NCBI GenBank assembly: GCA_028284585.1
Contig: JANQRK010000085.1
Location: forward strand, 1-64,000
Length of the DNA: 64,000 nt
From: Chromatiales bacterium
GTDB lineage: Bacteria > Pseudomonadota > Gammaproteobacteria > Chromatiales > Chromatiaceae
Direction: 5' to 3'
Each line of letters begins with the position of its first letter. Within the stretch, counting starts at the first letter, position 1. The position numbers and the translations under genes were made by a program. The notes beneath the pieces were generated by a model. It saw only the letters and a program-made list of their open reading frames with translations. It was not told the DNA's origin and did no database searches. Shown one piece after another: positions 34,616 through 45,500 of the stretch.

Positions 34616-34834
34616 GCTTCCTCCTTGAAATCGCAGATACCGCTAAGTCGCGGGATGGAGCCAACCAGGGAAGTCGTCCATGAATCCCTTACAATCGGCC
34701 TGCGAGAATGGTACCCCAGCGCACGGGTCGACGCCACGCCGGCCCCGAAAGGCGCCTAAACGGGTTCTTGATTCATTGGGTTACGCTAGCCCGATCGGCC
34801 CCCGCCGCATCCCGCGACGACGGCAGGCGGCCCG

Positions 34835-35368
34835 CTAAAAGCTGTAGGTAAGGCCGATAACGTGCATGTCTATGCCGTCATTTTCGTCGTATAGGCCGGC
34901 ATTAGACGTATGTTGGTACTGGTATCGCGCACCGAACTGCCGGGAGATCTGCCAATGCAGCCGCACGCTACTGGTAAAGTTGACGGTACCACCTAGATCC
35001 AGCTCATCGAGCTCATGCTCCGAAAACAGCGTCGGCCCAACGGCCACGGCCAGACGCAGTGGAAAATCGGCGCGCGACAACTCGAACACGGGTGCAAACC
35101 CGACAAAGACCGAAGAATCGTCGTCACCGTCGAGCACACCGATCGAACCTTCGACCCGCACCCCTAATCCTATGTCCTCCGCATCTCCCCAGCGCCAGAG
35201 CGCGCCTGAGGCGGCAAATAGCTCATAGCTCTCGAAATCTCCTTTTTCACCGTCATCCACAGCGTACCTGACCCCTACGCTTTCCAGGCCAAGCGCGGAC
35301 TCGGCAACGGCGGACGCTGTAAAAATTAGAAGGACCGAGGATAGGAATAGCGGGACGATCTTGTTCAT
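34835..35368 (-). CDS. PagL-like lipid A deacylase / acyloxyacyl-hydrolase-type outer-membrane protein
   Basis: The protein has 177 residues from ATG 35366-35368, with a signal peptide (1-23, ending AVAE). The rest alternates as beta strands and ends in aromatic phenylalanine (LTYSF), as outer-membrane barrels do. RYQYQHTSNAGLYDENDGIDM carries the PagL catalytic pair His153 and Ser155, with a downstream acid. PagL removes the 3-O acyl chain of lipid A. It may work with the lipid A genes elsewhere in this window (lpxL-like at 28817). The upstream frame from 35461 lacks a signal and is unlikely. Confidence 0.8.
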   Translation of the reverse strand: MNKIVPLFLSSVLLIFTASAVAESALGLESVGVRYAVDDGEKGDFESYELFAASGALWRWGDAEDIGLGVRVEGSIGVLDGDDDSSVFVGFAPVFELSRADFPLRLAVAVGPTLFSEHELDELDLGGTVNFTSSVRLHWQISRQFGARYQYQHTSNAGLYDENDGIDMHVIGLTYSF

Positions 35369-35535
35369 GGTTTTCTTACGTTTAGATATCCAAGCCGGGG
35401 GGCCGCCAATCATATTCGGATTGGCAGCCCATGGCATCCGATTGTGCCTGGTATTGTTCACTGCGCGCTATAGCGGGCCATGTTGCCGCCCGGCACGCCA
35501 CTTAGGCAATGTCTGCCCTGGCAGGTCCGCGGCTA

Positions 35536-35796
35536 GTGGGCCAAGCAGATAATTCTGTAACGCTCAGCCAGGGCACAAGCCTTGTGGGTAAGGCGCCGTC
35601 CGCCGGGAATGGCAGGCCCTTTCCAAGGACGGCAACACCGCCCACGATGCTTGTGCCATGGCCCTTTGGGAGCCACTGTGCGAGCGCGACTCCGTGTTGC
35701 GTTTCTTGCCAAGGCGCGGCCATTGCCTGCGAAACGCGCCTTGATTCGCGTTCACACAGTGGCTCTGAGCGTTACAGAATTATCCGCTTGGCCCAC
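35536..35796. mobile_element. MITE-like element with 33-bp terminal inverted repeats
   Basis: The ends 35535-35567 and 35765-35797 are inverted copies with one mismatch (agtgggccaagc... and ...gcttggcccact). TA flanks both ends, as in IS630/mariner-type insertions. The 261-bp interior has no convincing gene. The TAG stop codon of the DUF2905 gene lies across the right end, so the insertion abuts or defines the 3' end of that gene. No transposase of its own is in the window. Confidence 0.85.
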
Positions 35797-36002
35797 TAAC
35801 GCCTGAACAGATTGAGCAACAGTGTCAAACCCAGGCTCAGTATCACCATCGAGGTGATCGGAAAGTAGAAACGCCCGTTTTCTTTCTCGATCCGGATATC
35901 GCCGGGCAGACGACCAAACCAGTTGAAGGCCCCGGGCGCGAACTGCAACAACAGACCCAGTACCAGCAACAGGAGACCGGCCAAAATAAGCCATCGCGCC
36001 AT
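35796..36002 (-). CDS. DUF2905 small membrane protein
   Basis: The protein has 68 residues from ATG 36000-36002 after AGGGGATCTGAG; a longer frame is unsupported. Two hydrophobic segments (5-23 and 46-64) flank the conserved cytoplasmic loop WFGRLPGDIRIEKENGRFYFP, the DUF2905 hallmark. The function is unknown. The stop codon TAG falls in the terminal repeat of the adjacent MITE. The C-terminus LNLFRR looks complete, so little or nothing is lost. Confidence 0.88.
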   Translation of the reverse strand: MARWLILAGLLLLVLGLLLQFAPGAFNWFGRLPGDIRIEKENGRFYFPITSMVILSLGLTLLLNLFRR

Positions 36003-36147
36003 CTCAGATCCCCTAGCGGTGTCCAAAGACCGTGCGCAGTTACGCCGACCGACCTTGCCACACAAGCCAGCAAAGGCAATCGCTTACCGCGGTCACAATG
36101 GCGACACATCCCTGTGTCACAGGAACCTCTGATTCTTCAAAAGATCC

Positions 36148-39100
36148 TTAGGCGCGAAAACCCTGTTTCGGCAGCGCGTTGACCACATCGCTAATGGCGG
36201 TGGGTCGCTTAAGGGGTACCGTATTGTCCTGCCGCCCCGATGCGTGCACCAGACGCCGAATGCCCGCGGGTTTGGCCAACATTTCGGCGGCCTGCTCGCG
36301 AGAAATGGGTTTGCTGAACAGATAGCCTTGGATCTCATCACATTGCAGGTTTTGTAGCACCTGCAATTGACGATCTGTTTCTACCCCCTCAGCAACCACG
36401 CGTAGCCCCAAGCTATGCGCCAGCGCGATGATCGCCGCGACGATCTCGGTGTCGTGGGTGCGGGCCGGGAAATCCGGAAGAAACGAGCGATCGATCTTCA
36501 CTACGTCGATCGGGAAGCGCTTCAGATAGTTTAATGAGGAGTAACCGGTACCAAAGTCATCCAATGCGATGCAGACTCCCGCTTGGCTGAGCCCCTCGAC
36601 GACGGCAACCGCGCTATCTAGATTCTCGATCAGCGCGGATTCGGTGATCTCGACCACCAGCGATTGCGGCGCGAGCCCGGCAGCTTCGAGTCCCTCGATG
36701 ACGCGTTGCACCAGGTCTTTTTGACGAAACTGGAAGGCCGAAAAATTAATCGCCATGACGACTTCTTGATTGCCCATCTCGTGCCAGGACTTAAGCTGGT
36801 GCAGGGCCGTCCGTATCACCCAGTCGCCGATGTCCACGATCAGGCCGGCGTGCTCGGCAATCGGAATAAAGCGATCCGGACGTACCAGGCCGAGATCCGG
36901 GTGGCGCCAGCGCAGCAAGGCCTCGAAGCCCCGAATACGCCCGGTACGCATATCCACCCCTGGCTGGTACTCGAGATACAGCTCGCCACGCTCGATTGCC
37001 CGGTGGAGCTCGGACTCCATCGACAACTGCGCGATGGAGCGCTCGTTCATCGCCTTGTTGAAAAACAAGCAGACATGACGGCCGGTCGCGGCCTTCGCCT
37101 CGCGCAATGCCGCCGCCGAATTGGTAATCAGGACATCCGGATCTTCGCCGTCTTCCGGAAACAAACTGACGCCGACACTGGCGTCTAGCAAGATCTCCCT
37201 GCCCTCCAGCTCTACCGGCTCCTTCAGGTTGGCGAACAAGCGTTGCGCCACCCAGGTCGTGGATTCGGCTTCCTCCATGTCCGAGAGCAGTATCGTGAAT
37301 TCGCCATCGGTGCCGCTCGAGATGCTGGCCTCTACATTGCAACTACCAGCGATCGCCACAGTGTCCATACTGCGCAGTGATTGCTTGAGGCGCGCCGCGA
37401 CCATCTTCATCAGCTTGTCGGCAGCCGCACTGCCCTGTGTCCCCCCGACGATCTTGACGGTATCGACATCCACTGCCAGCACCGCGGCGTGGCTGCGCAA
37501 GCGGCGGCTGCGTTGAATTGCCTGTCGGATGCGATCGAGCAACACGATCCGGTTCGGCAAGCCGGTCGGCTTGTCGAAGCCTATGCTCTCGTTGCCGAGC
37601 TGGTCCCGGATCAGTACCTCCAGCTCTGAAATCCTCGCCCGCAGCCGCTCATTGTCGCCGACCAACTGCATATCCTGGGTCCGCCTGCCGTCGGCATCAG
37701 ATGCATCCGGCACTGCGTCCAGCGCCGCAGTAGCGGCGACACCCGGTGTGCAAAAATCCGCGTCAGTGTGTCCGAGTTCCGACCAGCACACGACCCGGTT
37801 ACGGCCCCGTTCCTTCGCCTCGTAAAGCGCCTTATCGGCCAGATCGACCAGCGCACTGGGCTGCGTCTGGCCCGCCTGCAGGGTGGCCACCCCGAAGCTT
37901 GCCGAGATACGCAAGGTACTGGTCAAGTTTGTGCCGCCTCCCGTAAACACTGCGGCGCGCATCTTCTCGGCTATCGCCGTTGCTTGTGCTTCATCAACCC
38001 CTGGGACCGCCACGCAGAACTCTTCCCCACCATAGCGTCCCACGAGATCTTCCGCTCTGACACAGTCGGTCAGGATGCGTGCCATAACCTTGATTACCTT
38101 GTCGCCGGTAGCGTGTCCGAAGCGGTCATTGATCGACTTGAAGTGATCGATGTCCGCCATGATGCAGCTCAGCGGTGCCGCATCCTCTACAGCCTCGCTC
38201 ATCAAGGTCGCCATTCCATCGAACAAGGAACGTCGATTGAGTACCCCAGTGAGCGCATCACGCGTCGCCAGCACCTGGAGTTCGCGATTTTGACGAGTGA
38301 TCTCGCGCCGAGTGTGTTCCAGCTTCACCAGGGCACGTTCTAGATCGGCGTTCTTGTGTTCGAGTTCGGTCAGATCATCGAAGGTCACGACCGCGCCGCG
38401 GACGCTGCCATCGGGCGCGGTCACTGGTGAGCAATTCACCGCGAGCCGCAATACAGGCTGCACCGATGTGATCAACCCAAGCTGAACCGCGGCCACCGCC
38501 TCACCCGAGTCCAGCACCTGCTGCCAGGGCAGCTCGGTGAGTGCGACCTCGGTATCGCCGCCATCGATCCGCCAAGCCAGCGACGCCAGTGACGAGCCCA
38601 CCAGAGCGTCCTCACGCTGCCCCAATTGACTTTGAAACGCCTGGTTGGCGAGCACGATGCGGCCGCGACGGTCCAAGACCACCAGACCCTCGGCCAACAC
38701 ATCCAAGGCAGCCCTAACGCGGTCTGGCACTACCGCGCTTGGGTCGAGTTCGTTGAGGGCGCGCTTGAGGAACAACCAGTAGGCAATAAAACCAGCGAAG
38801 CTGATAAAGGCGATCACCGCACTGATCGAACCACCGGTCAGGAGGCCTGACCAGATCCCACTCAAGGGAATGAAACTCAACTCCAGTGTGCCCCAGGGTT
38901 CCCGATCCATATGAATCGGGACCAGCACGTGCGATGAGGTCGACCGGTCATGTTCCGCCGGTTCCCAGTGAGCCGCGTGGTCGCCGGCCATCGCAATCAG
39001 CAGGCCGTCCTTGCTACGCAGGCCGATCGAAAGGACACTGTCATTGCGTTCCTGAAGCACGCGCAAGGTCTCGGCCACCGCATCGGTCCGCCCGAACGAG

Positions 39101-39270
39101 ATGTCGCCCGACACCTGAACAGCCAGAGACTCGGCGATGGTCTTACGAGCACCCAGCTCCGCACGGTTCTGATCGGGGGTCAAGCCGAGCAGATCGCTCA
39201 CCAACAGAAGACTGATGGTCAACAAGATCAGCCCGATCGACAGTCTAAAGATTGGGGAGGCAGTGAGCAT
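36148..39270 (-). CDS. Membrane sensor with PAS, GGDEF, degenerate GGDEF and EAL domains
   Basis: The protein has 1040 residues. Two membrane helices (about 9-27 and 150-172) enclose a periplasmic sensor with AAHWEPAEHDRST and REPWGTLELSF. A PAS domain follows (190-300). The first GGDEF is intact (GRYGGEEFCVAVPG, near 412), so it can make c-di-GMP. A second GGDEF-like domain (about 560-720) has lost the signature. The EAL domain near 782 is complete (FEALLRWRHPD, DDFGTGYSSL, KIDRSFL, AEGVETD), so it can degrade c-di-GMP. The periplasmic and PAS parts closely resemble those of the hybrid kinase at 57996. It follows the giant protein gene, separated by a MITE. Confidence 0.93.
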   Translation of the reverse strand: MLTASPIFRLSIGLILLTISLLLVSDLLGLTPDQNRAELGARKTIAESLAVQVSGDISFGRTDAVAETLRVLQERNDSVLSIGLRSKDGLLIAMAGDHAAHWEPAEHDRSTSSHVLVPIHMDREPWGTLELSFIPLSGIWSGLLTGGSISAVIAFISFAGFIAYWLFLKRALNELDPSAVVPDRVRAALDVLAEGLVVLDRRGRIVLANQAFQSQLGQREDALVGSSLASLAWRIDGGDTEVALTELPWQQVLDSGEAVAAVQLGLITSVQPVLRLAVNCSPVTAPDGSVRGAVVTFDDLTELEHKNADLERALVKLEHTRREITRQNRELQVLATRDALTGVLNRRSLFDGMATLMSEAVEDAAPLSCIMADIDHFKSINDRFGHATGDKVIKVMARILTDCVRAEDLVGRYGGEEFCVAVPGVDEAQATAIAEKMRAAVFTGGGTNLTSTLRISASFGVATLQAGQTQPSALVDLADKALYEAKERGRNRVVCWSELGHTDADFCTPGVAATAALDAVPDASDADGRRTQDMQLVGDNERLRARISELEVLIRDQLGNESIGFDKPTGLPNRIVLLDRIRQAIQRSRRLRSHAAVLAVDVDTVKIVGGTQGSAAADKLMKMVAARLKQSLRSMDTVAIAGSCNVEASISSGTDGEFTILLSDMEEAESTTWVAQRLFANLKEPVELEGREILLDASVGVSLFPEDGEDPDVLITNSAAALREAKAATGRHVCLFFNKAMNERSIAQLSMESELHRAIERGELYLEYQPGVDMRTGRIRGFEALLRWRHPDLGLVRPDRFIPIAEHAGLIVDIGDWVIRTALHQLKSWHEMGNQEVVMAINFSAFQFRQKDLVQRVIEGLEAAGLAPQSLVVEITESALIENLDSAVAVVEGLSQAGVCIALDDFGTGYSSLNYLKRFPIDVVKIDRSFLPDFPARTHDTEIVAAIIALAHSLGLRVVAEGVETDRQLQVLQNLQCDEIQGYLFSKPISREQAAEMLAKPAGIRRLVHASGRQDNTVPLKRPTAISDVVNALPKQGFRA

Positions 39271-39297
39271 GGGGTGAGTCGCTCGGGTAGCTTGCTA

Positions 39298-39562
39298 GAG
39301 CCTGTTCGCACTCAGTGAGACGCAGCGAAGGCGGCCGTTTTTCTGGCCAACATAGCGCTGTGAGCGTGCTGTGCCCCCCGCACAGGAGCGAGCCAAAACG
39401 CCGTTGGACGGGGAAACGGCCCCGTCCCTTCGGGTTGCGCCCCAAAAGGCGCCACACGGCGTTGCTCGTCGTTCATTTAGGCTCACTAAACCTCTCTCCT
39501 CGCGCCTTGCCTGACACGTTTCGGGGCAGCAACGCTGCGCCTCGCGCAGTGTGAGCAGGCCC
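39298..39562. mobile_element. 265-bp MITE-like element, copy 1
   Basis: Ends GAGCCTGTTCGCACT and, inverted, GGGCCTGCTCACACT are flanked by TA on both sides. It is about 85 percent similar to the copy at 53881-54145 over its whole length, including a shared 63-codon frame on the minus strand (NERRATPCGAFWGATRRDG). It lies between the stop of the giant-protein gene and the start of the GGDEF-EAL gene, filling nearly the entire gap. Confidence 0.9.
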
Positions 39563-39564
39563 TA

Positions 39565-42500
39565 TCATTTCTCTGCCTGGCGGTCGAACAGGGCCTCGAT
39601 CTGGGCATCCTCGGATGCCGCATCGGGCTCTGCATCCTCTTCGCCATCCGCCGCCTGCCCTAGTCGGGTTTCCTCATCCGCCGCCAACACGGGCATCGGA
39701 TCGAAATTGCGCCAGGCCGGCATCGCGGCCAGGAAGCTCGCGACCAGCGAGCCGGCCCTGAGGGCCCAACTGACGAACCCGGCCGTTAGACTGATACCAA
39801 TTCCAGCGGCCGCCTCGACATGGAGCTTGAGCTGGCGCTGCTCATCTTCGGCGGCTCGGTCGAAATCACGCAGCATTTGTTCGATATCAGTCCGAAGGGC
39901 CTCGCTGCGCTGTACTTGCGTTGGCTGACTCTCCATGGCACCTGCATCATCACGCCAGAACGACTTGAGCTCGGCGAGAAACGACCGGGCAGACTCGACG
40001 TCGGGCTTCTCTGACAACGGGGCCTGAGGATCGCTATCGCGCGACGCCAGCACGCTAGCGACCACCTCCCCCGGGATGACCGGCTGCGGCAGCTCGGCTT
40101 GAGGCCCTGGCGCAGGCCCGCCGACAACCACACCGACGACTCCCTCTCCGTCTGGGTCCGCGGTGTCCGGCGTCGTCGCAGCGGCGGTACTGGCTTCGAT
40201 CGGCGCCCCCTCGGCCCCGACCGTCGGGGAATTGGATACCGGCAGCCTTTGCCCCGGATCCCCCGATTCAGCCTCGGATGCTCGCAGGGACGGTGGTTGT
40301 CGAGTGTCTTCATATACCGGCGATGGAGCATCCGTGTCGTCCCCTTCTGGTTCCGGTTCCGGTTCCGGTTCAGGCTCCGGCTCAGGTTCCGGTTCCGGTT
40401 CAGGCTCCGGCTCAGGTTCGGGTTCGGGTTCGGGTTCGGGCTCGGGCTCGGGTGGCGGTGGCGGTGGCGCGACAACAACACCACCATCACCCTGAATCGT
40501 GACCGAAACTAGCTGCACCGAACCATCGGAGGCGACGAAGCTTCGGGAGTCGCTCAAGCTGTCCCCGCTATCCAGTGTCTGCAGGGCCGGATGGGCGTTA
40601 TTGAGCATATAGGTCCAGGTGCCGCCGCTCAGCGCGAAGTCCCCATAGCCATTGTCACCTAGCACGGCCGGCTGATCGGGGAAAGACACTGGGTTATCCG
40701 CCACGTCGACGTCAGTGATCGAAAGCACGCCACTGGCAACGAGCGTACCGTTCTCTGCCACGGTCCCAGTAGTCATGCCGCCGATCAGCGACGCATCCTC
40801 AGCCCCCTGGATCGTGATCGTGATGTTGTGCGTCGTGCCATCGGCGGTACTCACCGTGAGCACGTCGTTGACGCTCTCACCGGCATCCAGCTGCTGGATC
40901 GATAGCTGGGTGTTGTCGGCTTCGTACGACCAGTTACCCGCCGCATCGATCGTCAGGTCGCCATAGGTGCCATTGATGGTCGCTGCCTGGAAGGCCGACT
41001 CGCCCGGGTCCGGGTCGCTCACGGTCAGGGCGTTATTGACCTCCAGCAGAGTGTCGACATCCGGGTCCACGTCCTCGGTCACGGTGCCCGTGTCCACACC
41101 ACCGATCACCGGCGGATCATTGGTATTGGTCACGGTCAGATCAAACAGGTCAGTAACCGTGCTGGTCCCGTCGTCGGCCGTGACCTTGACGCTAATGGTC
41201 CCCAGATCACTGTTGGTCGGGGTGCCTGAGAAGGTCCGGGTGGCACCATCGAAGCTCAGCCAGGCCGGCAAGGGCGAGTCGTCTGACAGCGTCGCCGTAT
41301 AGCTCAGGCTGTCACTGGCATCGACATCACTGAAGGTGTTCGCGGCAAAGGTGAAGCTGAACGGGCTGTCCTCGGTCGCGCTCTGATTGGCGATCGCATT
41401 GTCCAGGGTCGGTGCATCCTCAGCCCCCTGGATGGTGATCGTGATGTCGTGTGTCGTGCCATCGGCGGTGCTCACCGTGAGCACGTCGTTGACGCTCTCG
41501 CCGGCGTCGAGCTGCTGGATCGAAAGCTGGGTGTTATCGGCTGCGTAAGACCAGTTGCCTGCGGCATCGATCGTCAGGCTACCGTAGGTCCCGACGATGG
41601 TCGCCGCCTGAAACACCGATTCGCCCGGGTCCGGGTCGCTGACCGTCAGCGCGTTGTTGACCTCGAGGAGGTTGTCCAGATCGGGGTCCACGTCCTCGGT
41701 CACCACACCGGTGTCTACTCCGCCGATCACCGGCGGGTCGTTGGTGTTGTTCACTGTGATATCGAATAGGTCAGTGACCGTGCTGGTCCCGTCGTCGGCC
41801 GTGACCTTGACGGTAATGGTTCCCAGGTCACTGTTGGTCGGGGTCCCCGAGAAGGTCCGGGTCGCCCCATCGAAGCTCAGCCAGGCCGGCAAGGGCGAGT
41901 CGTCTGACAGCGTCGCCGTGTAGGTCAGCGTATCCGAGGCATCGACATCACTGAAGGTGTTCGCAGCAAAGGTGAAGCCAAACGGTGCGTCTTCGGCCGT
42001 ACTCTGATTGGCGATCGCATTGTCCAGCGTCGGCGCATCCTCGGCGCCCTGAATCGTGATCGTGATGTCGTGTGTCGTGCCATCGGCGGTGCTCACCGTG
42101 AGCACGTCGTTGACGCTCTCGCCGGCATCCAGCTGCTGGATCGCTAGCTGGGTGTTATCGGCTTCGTAGGACCAGTTACCCGCGGTATCAATCGTCAGGG
42201 AGCCATAGGTCCCAGCGATGGTCGCCGCCTGGAAGCTGGACTCTCCCGGGTCCGGGTCACTGACGGTCAGTGCATTAGCGACCTCGAGCAGGCCATCTGT
42301 ATCCGGGTCCACGTCCTCGGTCACGGTGCCCGTGTCCACACCACCGATCACAGGTGGGTCGTTGGTGTTGGTCACCGTCAGATCGAAGGTATCGGTGACC
42401 GTACTGGTCCCGTCGCCGGCCGTGATCTTGACGCTGATGGTTCCCAGGTCACTGTTGGTCGGGGTCCCCGAGAAGGTCCGGGTGGCACCGTCAAAGCTCA

Positions 42501-45500
42501 GCCAGGCCGGTAGCGCAGTGTCATCGGACAGCGTCGCCGTGTAGGTCAGGCTGTCACTGGCATCGACATCACTGAAGGTGTTCGCGGCAAAGGTGAAGCT
42601 AAACGGTGCGTCCTCGGCCGTGCTCTGATTGGCGATCGCATTGCCCAGGGTCGGTGCATCCTCAGCACCCTGAATGGTGATCGTGATGTTGTGCGTCGTG
42701 CCATCGGCCGTGCTCACCGTGAGTACGTCGTTGACGCTCTCGCCGGCATCGAGCTGCTGGATACTCAGTTGGGTGTTATCGGCTGCGTACGACCAGTTGC
42801 CGGCGGCATCGATCGTCAGGTCGCCGTAGGTCCCGTTGATGGTCGCCGCCTGGAAGCTGGACTCTCCCGGGTCCGGGTCACTGACGGTCAGGGCATTGGC
42901 GACTTCGAGCAGGCCATCCGTATCCGGGTCCACGTCCTCGGTCACGGTGCCCGTGTCCACACCACCGATCACAGGTGGACTATTACCGGGGTCGACGCTG
43001 ATGTTTACCGTGGCGCGATTCTGAGCGGATTCCAAGGCCGACCGCTCTAAGTCCGTCAATGCCTTGTTGAATATTTGGACCGAGTCCAGTGAGCCGCCGA
43101 AAAATCGATCTACATCCAGGTTGTCACGTGCACCCAGATAGAGATCGGTGGCAGGATTGAAGGCATCACCACCGCGCGAATCGGTGTTCCGGAGCACGCC
43201 ATCCAGGTAGACCTTCGATCCCTCGGCAGCCGATACCGTCAGCGTATAGCTATGCCACTGGCCGTCGCCGATGATGCTCGATACGTCGAATTCAAGCGCC
43301 GTGTTACTCAGCGTATCGTCGGCATCACGCACAACGGTGCGCAGCATGTTGGCATCGCTATGCGAACTCTCCACGAGAAAAACATTCAGGCTATTCGTCG
43401 AATTGATATCGCCATGGCTGAAGATGTACTGAAAGTCCGCGCCACTGTTGTCGTCTACCTTGATTTCAAACGAAACACTGAAGTCGGTGCCGTATGTCAG
43501 GTCGGGAATCTGTACATAATCCCCAACCCCATCGAAGCTCAGCGCATTGCCGAGCTCTCCGGCAACGGTCGTCGTGCCGTTCAAGGCCCCATTCGAAGAT
43601 CCCACGGCATCATTGGCCGATCCGTCCAAACCCCAGTAGTGGGTAACGCCGGTCGAGGTATCTGTCGCGACATAGTCAAAGCTATCGGCACCAGTGAAGC
43701 CGCCCGTGGGCGTATAGGTCAAGGTACCGTCGCCATTATCGACCAGTGCACCGTTACTCGGCTGGGTGAAATCGACGATGCTTATCGGATCGCCATCGGC
43801 ATCTGTGTCGTTGGCGGTTGGGTCGATCACCACCGCTGTGTCTTGCGTGGTGTTGACCGAATCATCGACGGCCACCACGACGGGATTCGACGGATCAATG
43901 GTGATCGAAATGAACTGACTGATGCTGTCCGATCCGCCGTTGGCAGTCCCGCCAGAGTCGGTAACCTGGAATTGAAATGCGGTGACCCCGGTGGCATCAG
44001 CGGCGGGCCTGAACTGCATACCTTGGATCTGCGCCAAGGTGTAGACACCACTGGTCACCCGCGTCGTCCCGTCGGCGAGGAAAACATCACCCATGCTCCC
44101 CGCCGGGATCGTATTGACCTGATAGCCGAGGGTTTGGCCCGCCTCATCGGCACCGCCGCCCGGAGCATAGGCCACACCACCCAACCCGAGCGAGGTGAGG
44201 CCTGAATTTTCCATCACGGTCAGATTATTCACCGTGCCTGCGGTACGCACCGGCGCATCGTTGACCGGGGTGATATCGACGTTGATGGTCCCGAAGGCGA
44301 TATTCCCACCACCACCGGTGCCATTGTTGCCCAGGTCGTTGACTATGACCTGGATAGTATCGGCGTCGTCGCCCGCCAGATGCGTCGTGGGATTCGAATA
44401 CTGGAAACGAAACGCGGAGCTGAAGAAGTTGTTCAGGTCCGACACCGCGCCTTGCAAGGCCATCGTACTGAAGCCACTGCCAGACACTATCACGTCAAAA
44501 TCCGAGGACGCGGTCAGCACGCCACCGGCGCTGGTCGACAATATCACCTGAATAAGGTCGCTGCCGGCATCGACATCTGCAAAACTGATCGAGGAGAGGT
44601 CGACGAAACTCGGTGTGTCCTCGGTGACCGTGACATCACTCGGCAGCGTACCCGTGTTGTACGGGTCGTCGTTGACTGCGTTGACCGTCACCTCAAAGGT
44701 GTCCTCGACCCAAAGGCCGCCGGTGTCGGTCGCACGTACCGTGATGTCCGCAACCCCGTTGGCGTCGGCGGCATAGTCCAGTGTGAGGGTCCCGGCCACG
44801 CCATCGATGGCCGTCGCGGCAAACAGGCCCGGGTTGGTATTGCTGGTGACCGTGAAGACCAGCGCGGAATCGGCGTCTTGCGCATCGGCGAAGGCCGCAA
44901 ACAAATCGATCACGGTATCCGCGGCATCCTCGTTGACGACGATATCGGCCAGCCCGGTCGTTGTAGGCGCGGTGTTGCTATCGCTGATCGCCAGATTCAG
45001 CGCGAACTCGGAGGTCGACCCATAGGCCGCCTGATCGTCGCTTCCGACCTGTCCCGGGTCGTCGATCTTGGTCGCGGTTGCGGTAACCAAGTCCCCTACA
45101 CTCAGGGTCACACCGTTTAGCGTGACACCACCGAAGAACCCGAAACCACTGGCGTTCGTGGTGATTGTCGTACTACCCAGATAGACGCGACCCTCGCCAT
45201 TCGTGACATCCTGCGTGCCGGCTGCGTTACCAAAGAACTGGATGAGATACTGGGTATTCCCAACATCGGTATCCAGGGATCCACCGACCATCAGATCGGA
45301 TCCGGTCAGGTCGGCCTGTGTGAGGACAGGAAAATTTTGGAGACTGTTGGGTCCGGGGTCCAGATCGTCGGCGTCGTTGGCGGTGACCCCGTCGTCGCTG
45401 AGATCGATGCCCAAGTCAGTGTTGGCATAGATCTCGTTCTGGATAATGGCGTTACCATCGCTCGTTCCATTGGTCACGGCAATGCCGTCCGAGGCGTTGT

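Noticed and set aside
39295..39486. 63-codon minus-strand frame in the MITE as a protein gene
   Set aside because: It is shared by both copies but spans the terminal repeat, has no ribosome site and no transposase similarity, so it is more likely a by-product of the repeat sequence.
40345..40455. Short direct repeats resembling a CRISPR array
   Set aside because: The repeats are six bases long without spacers and encode a Pro-Glu tract in frame.
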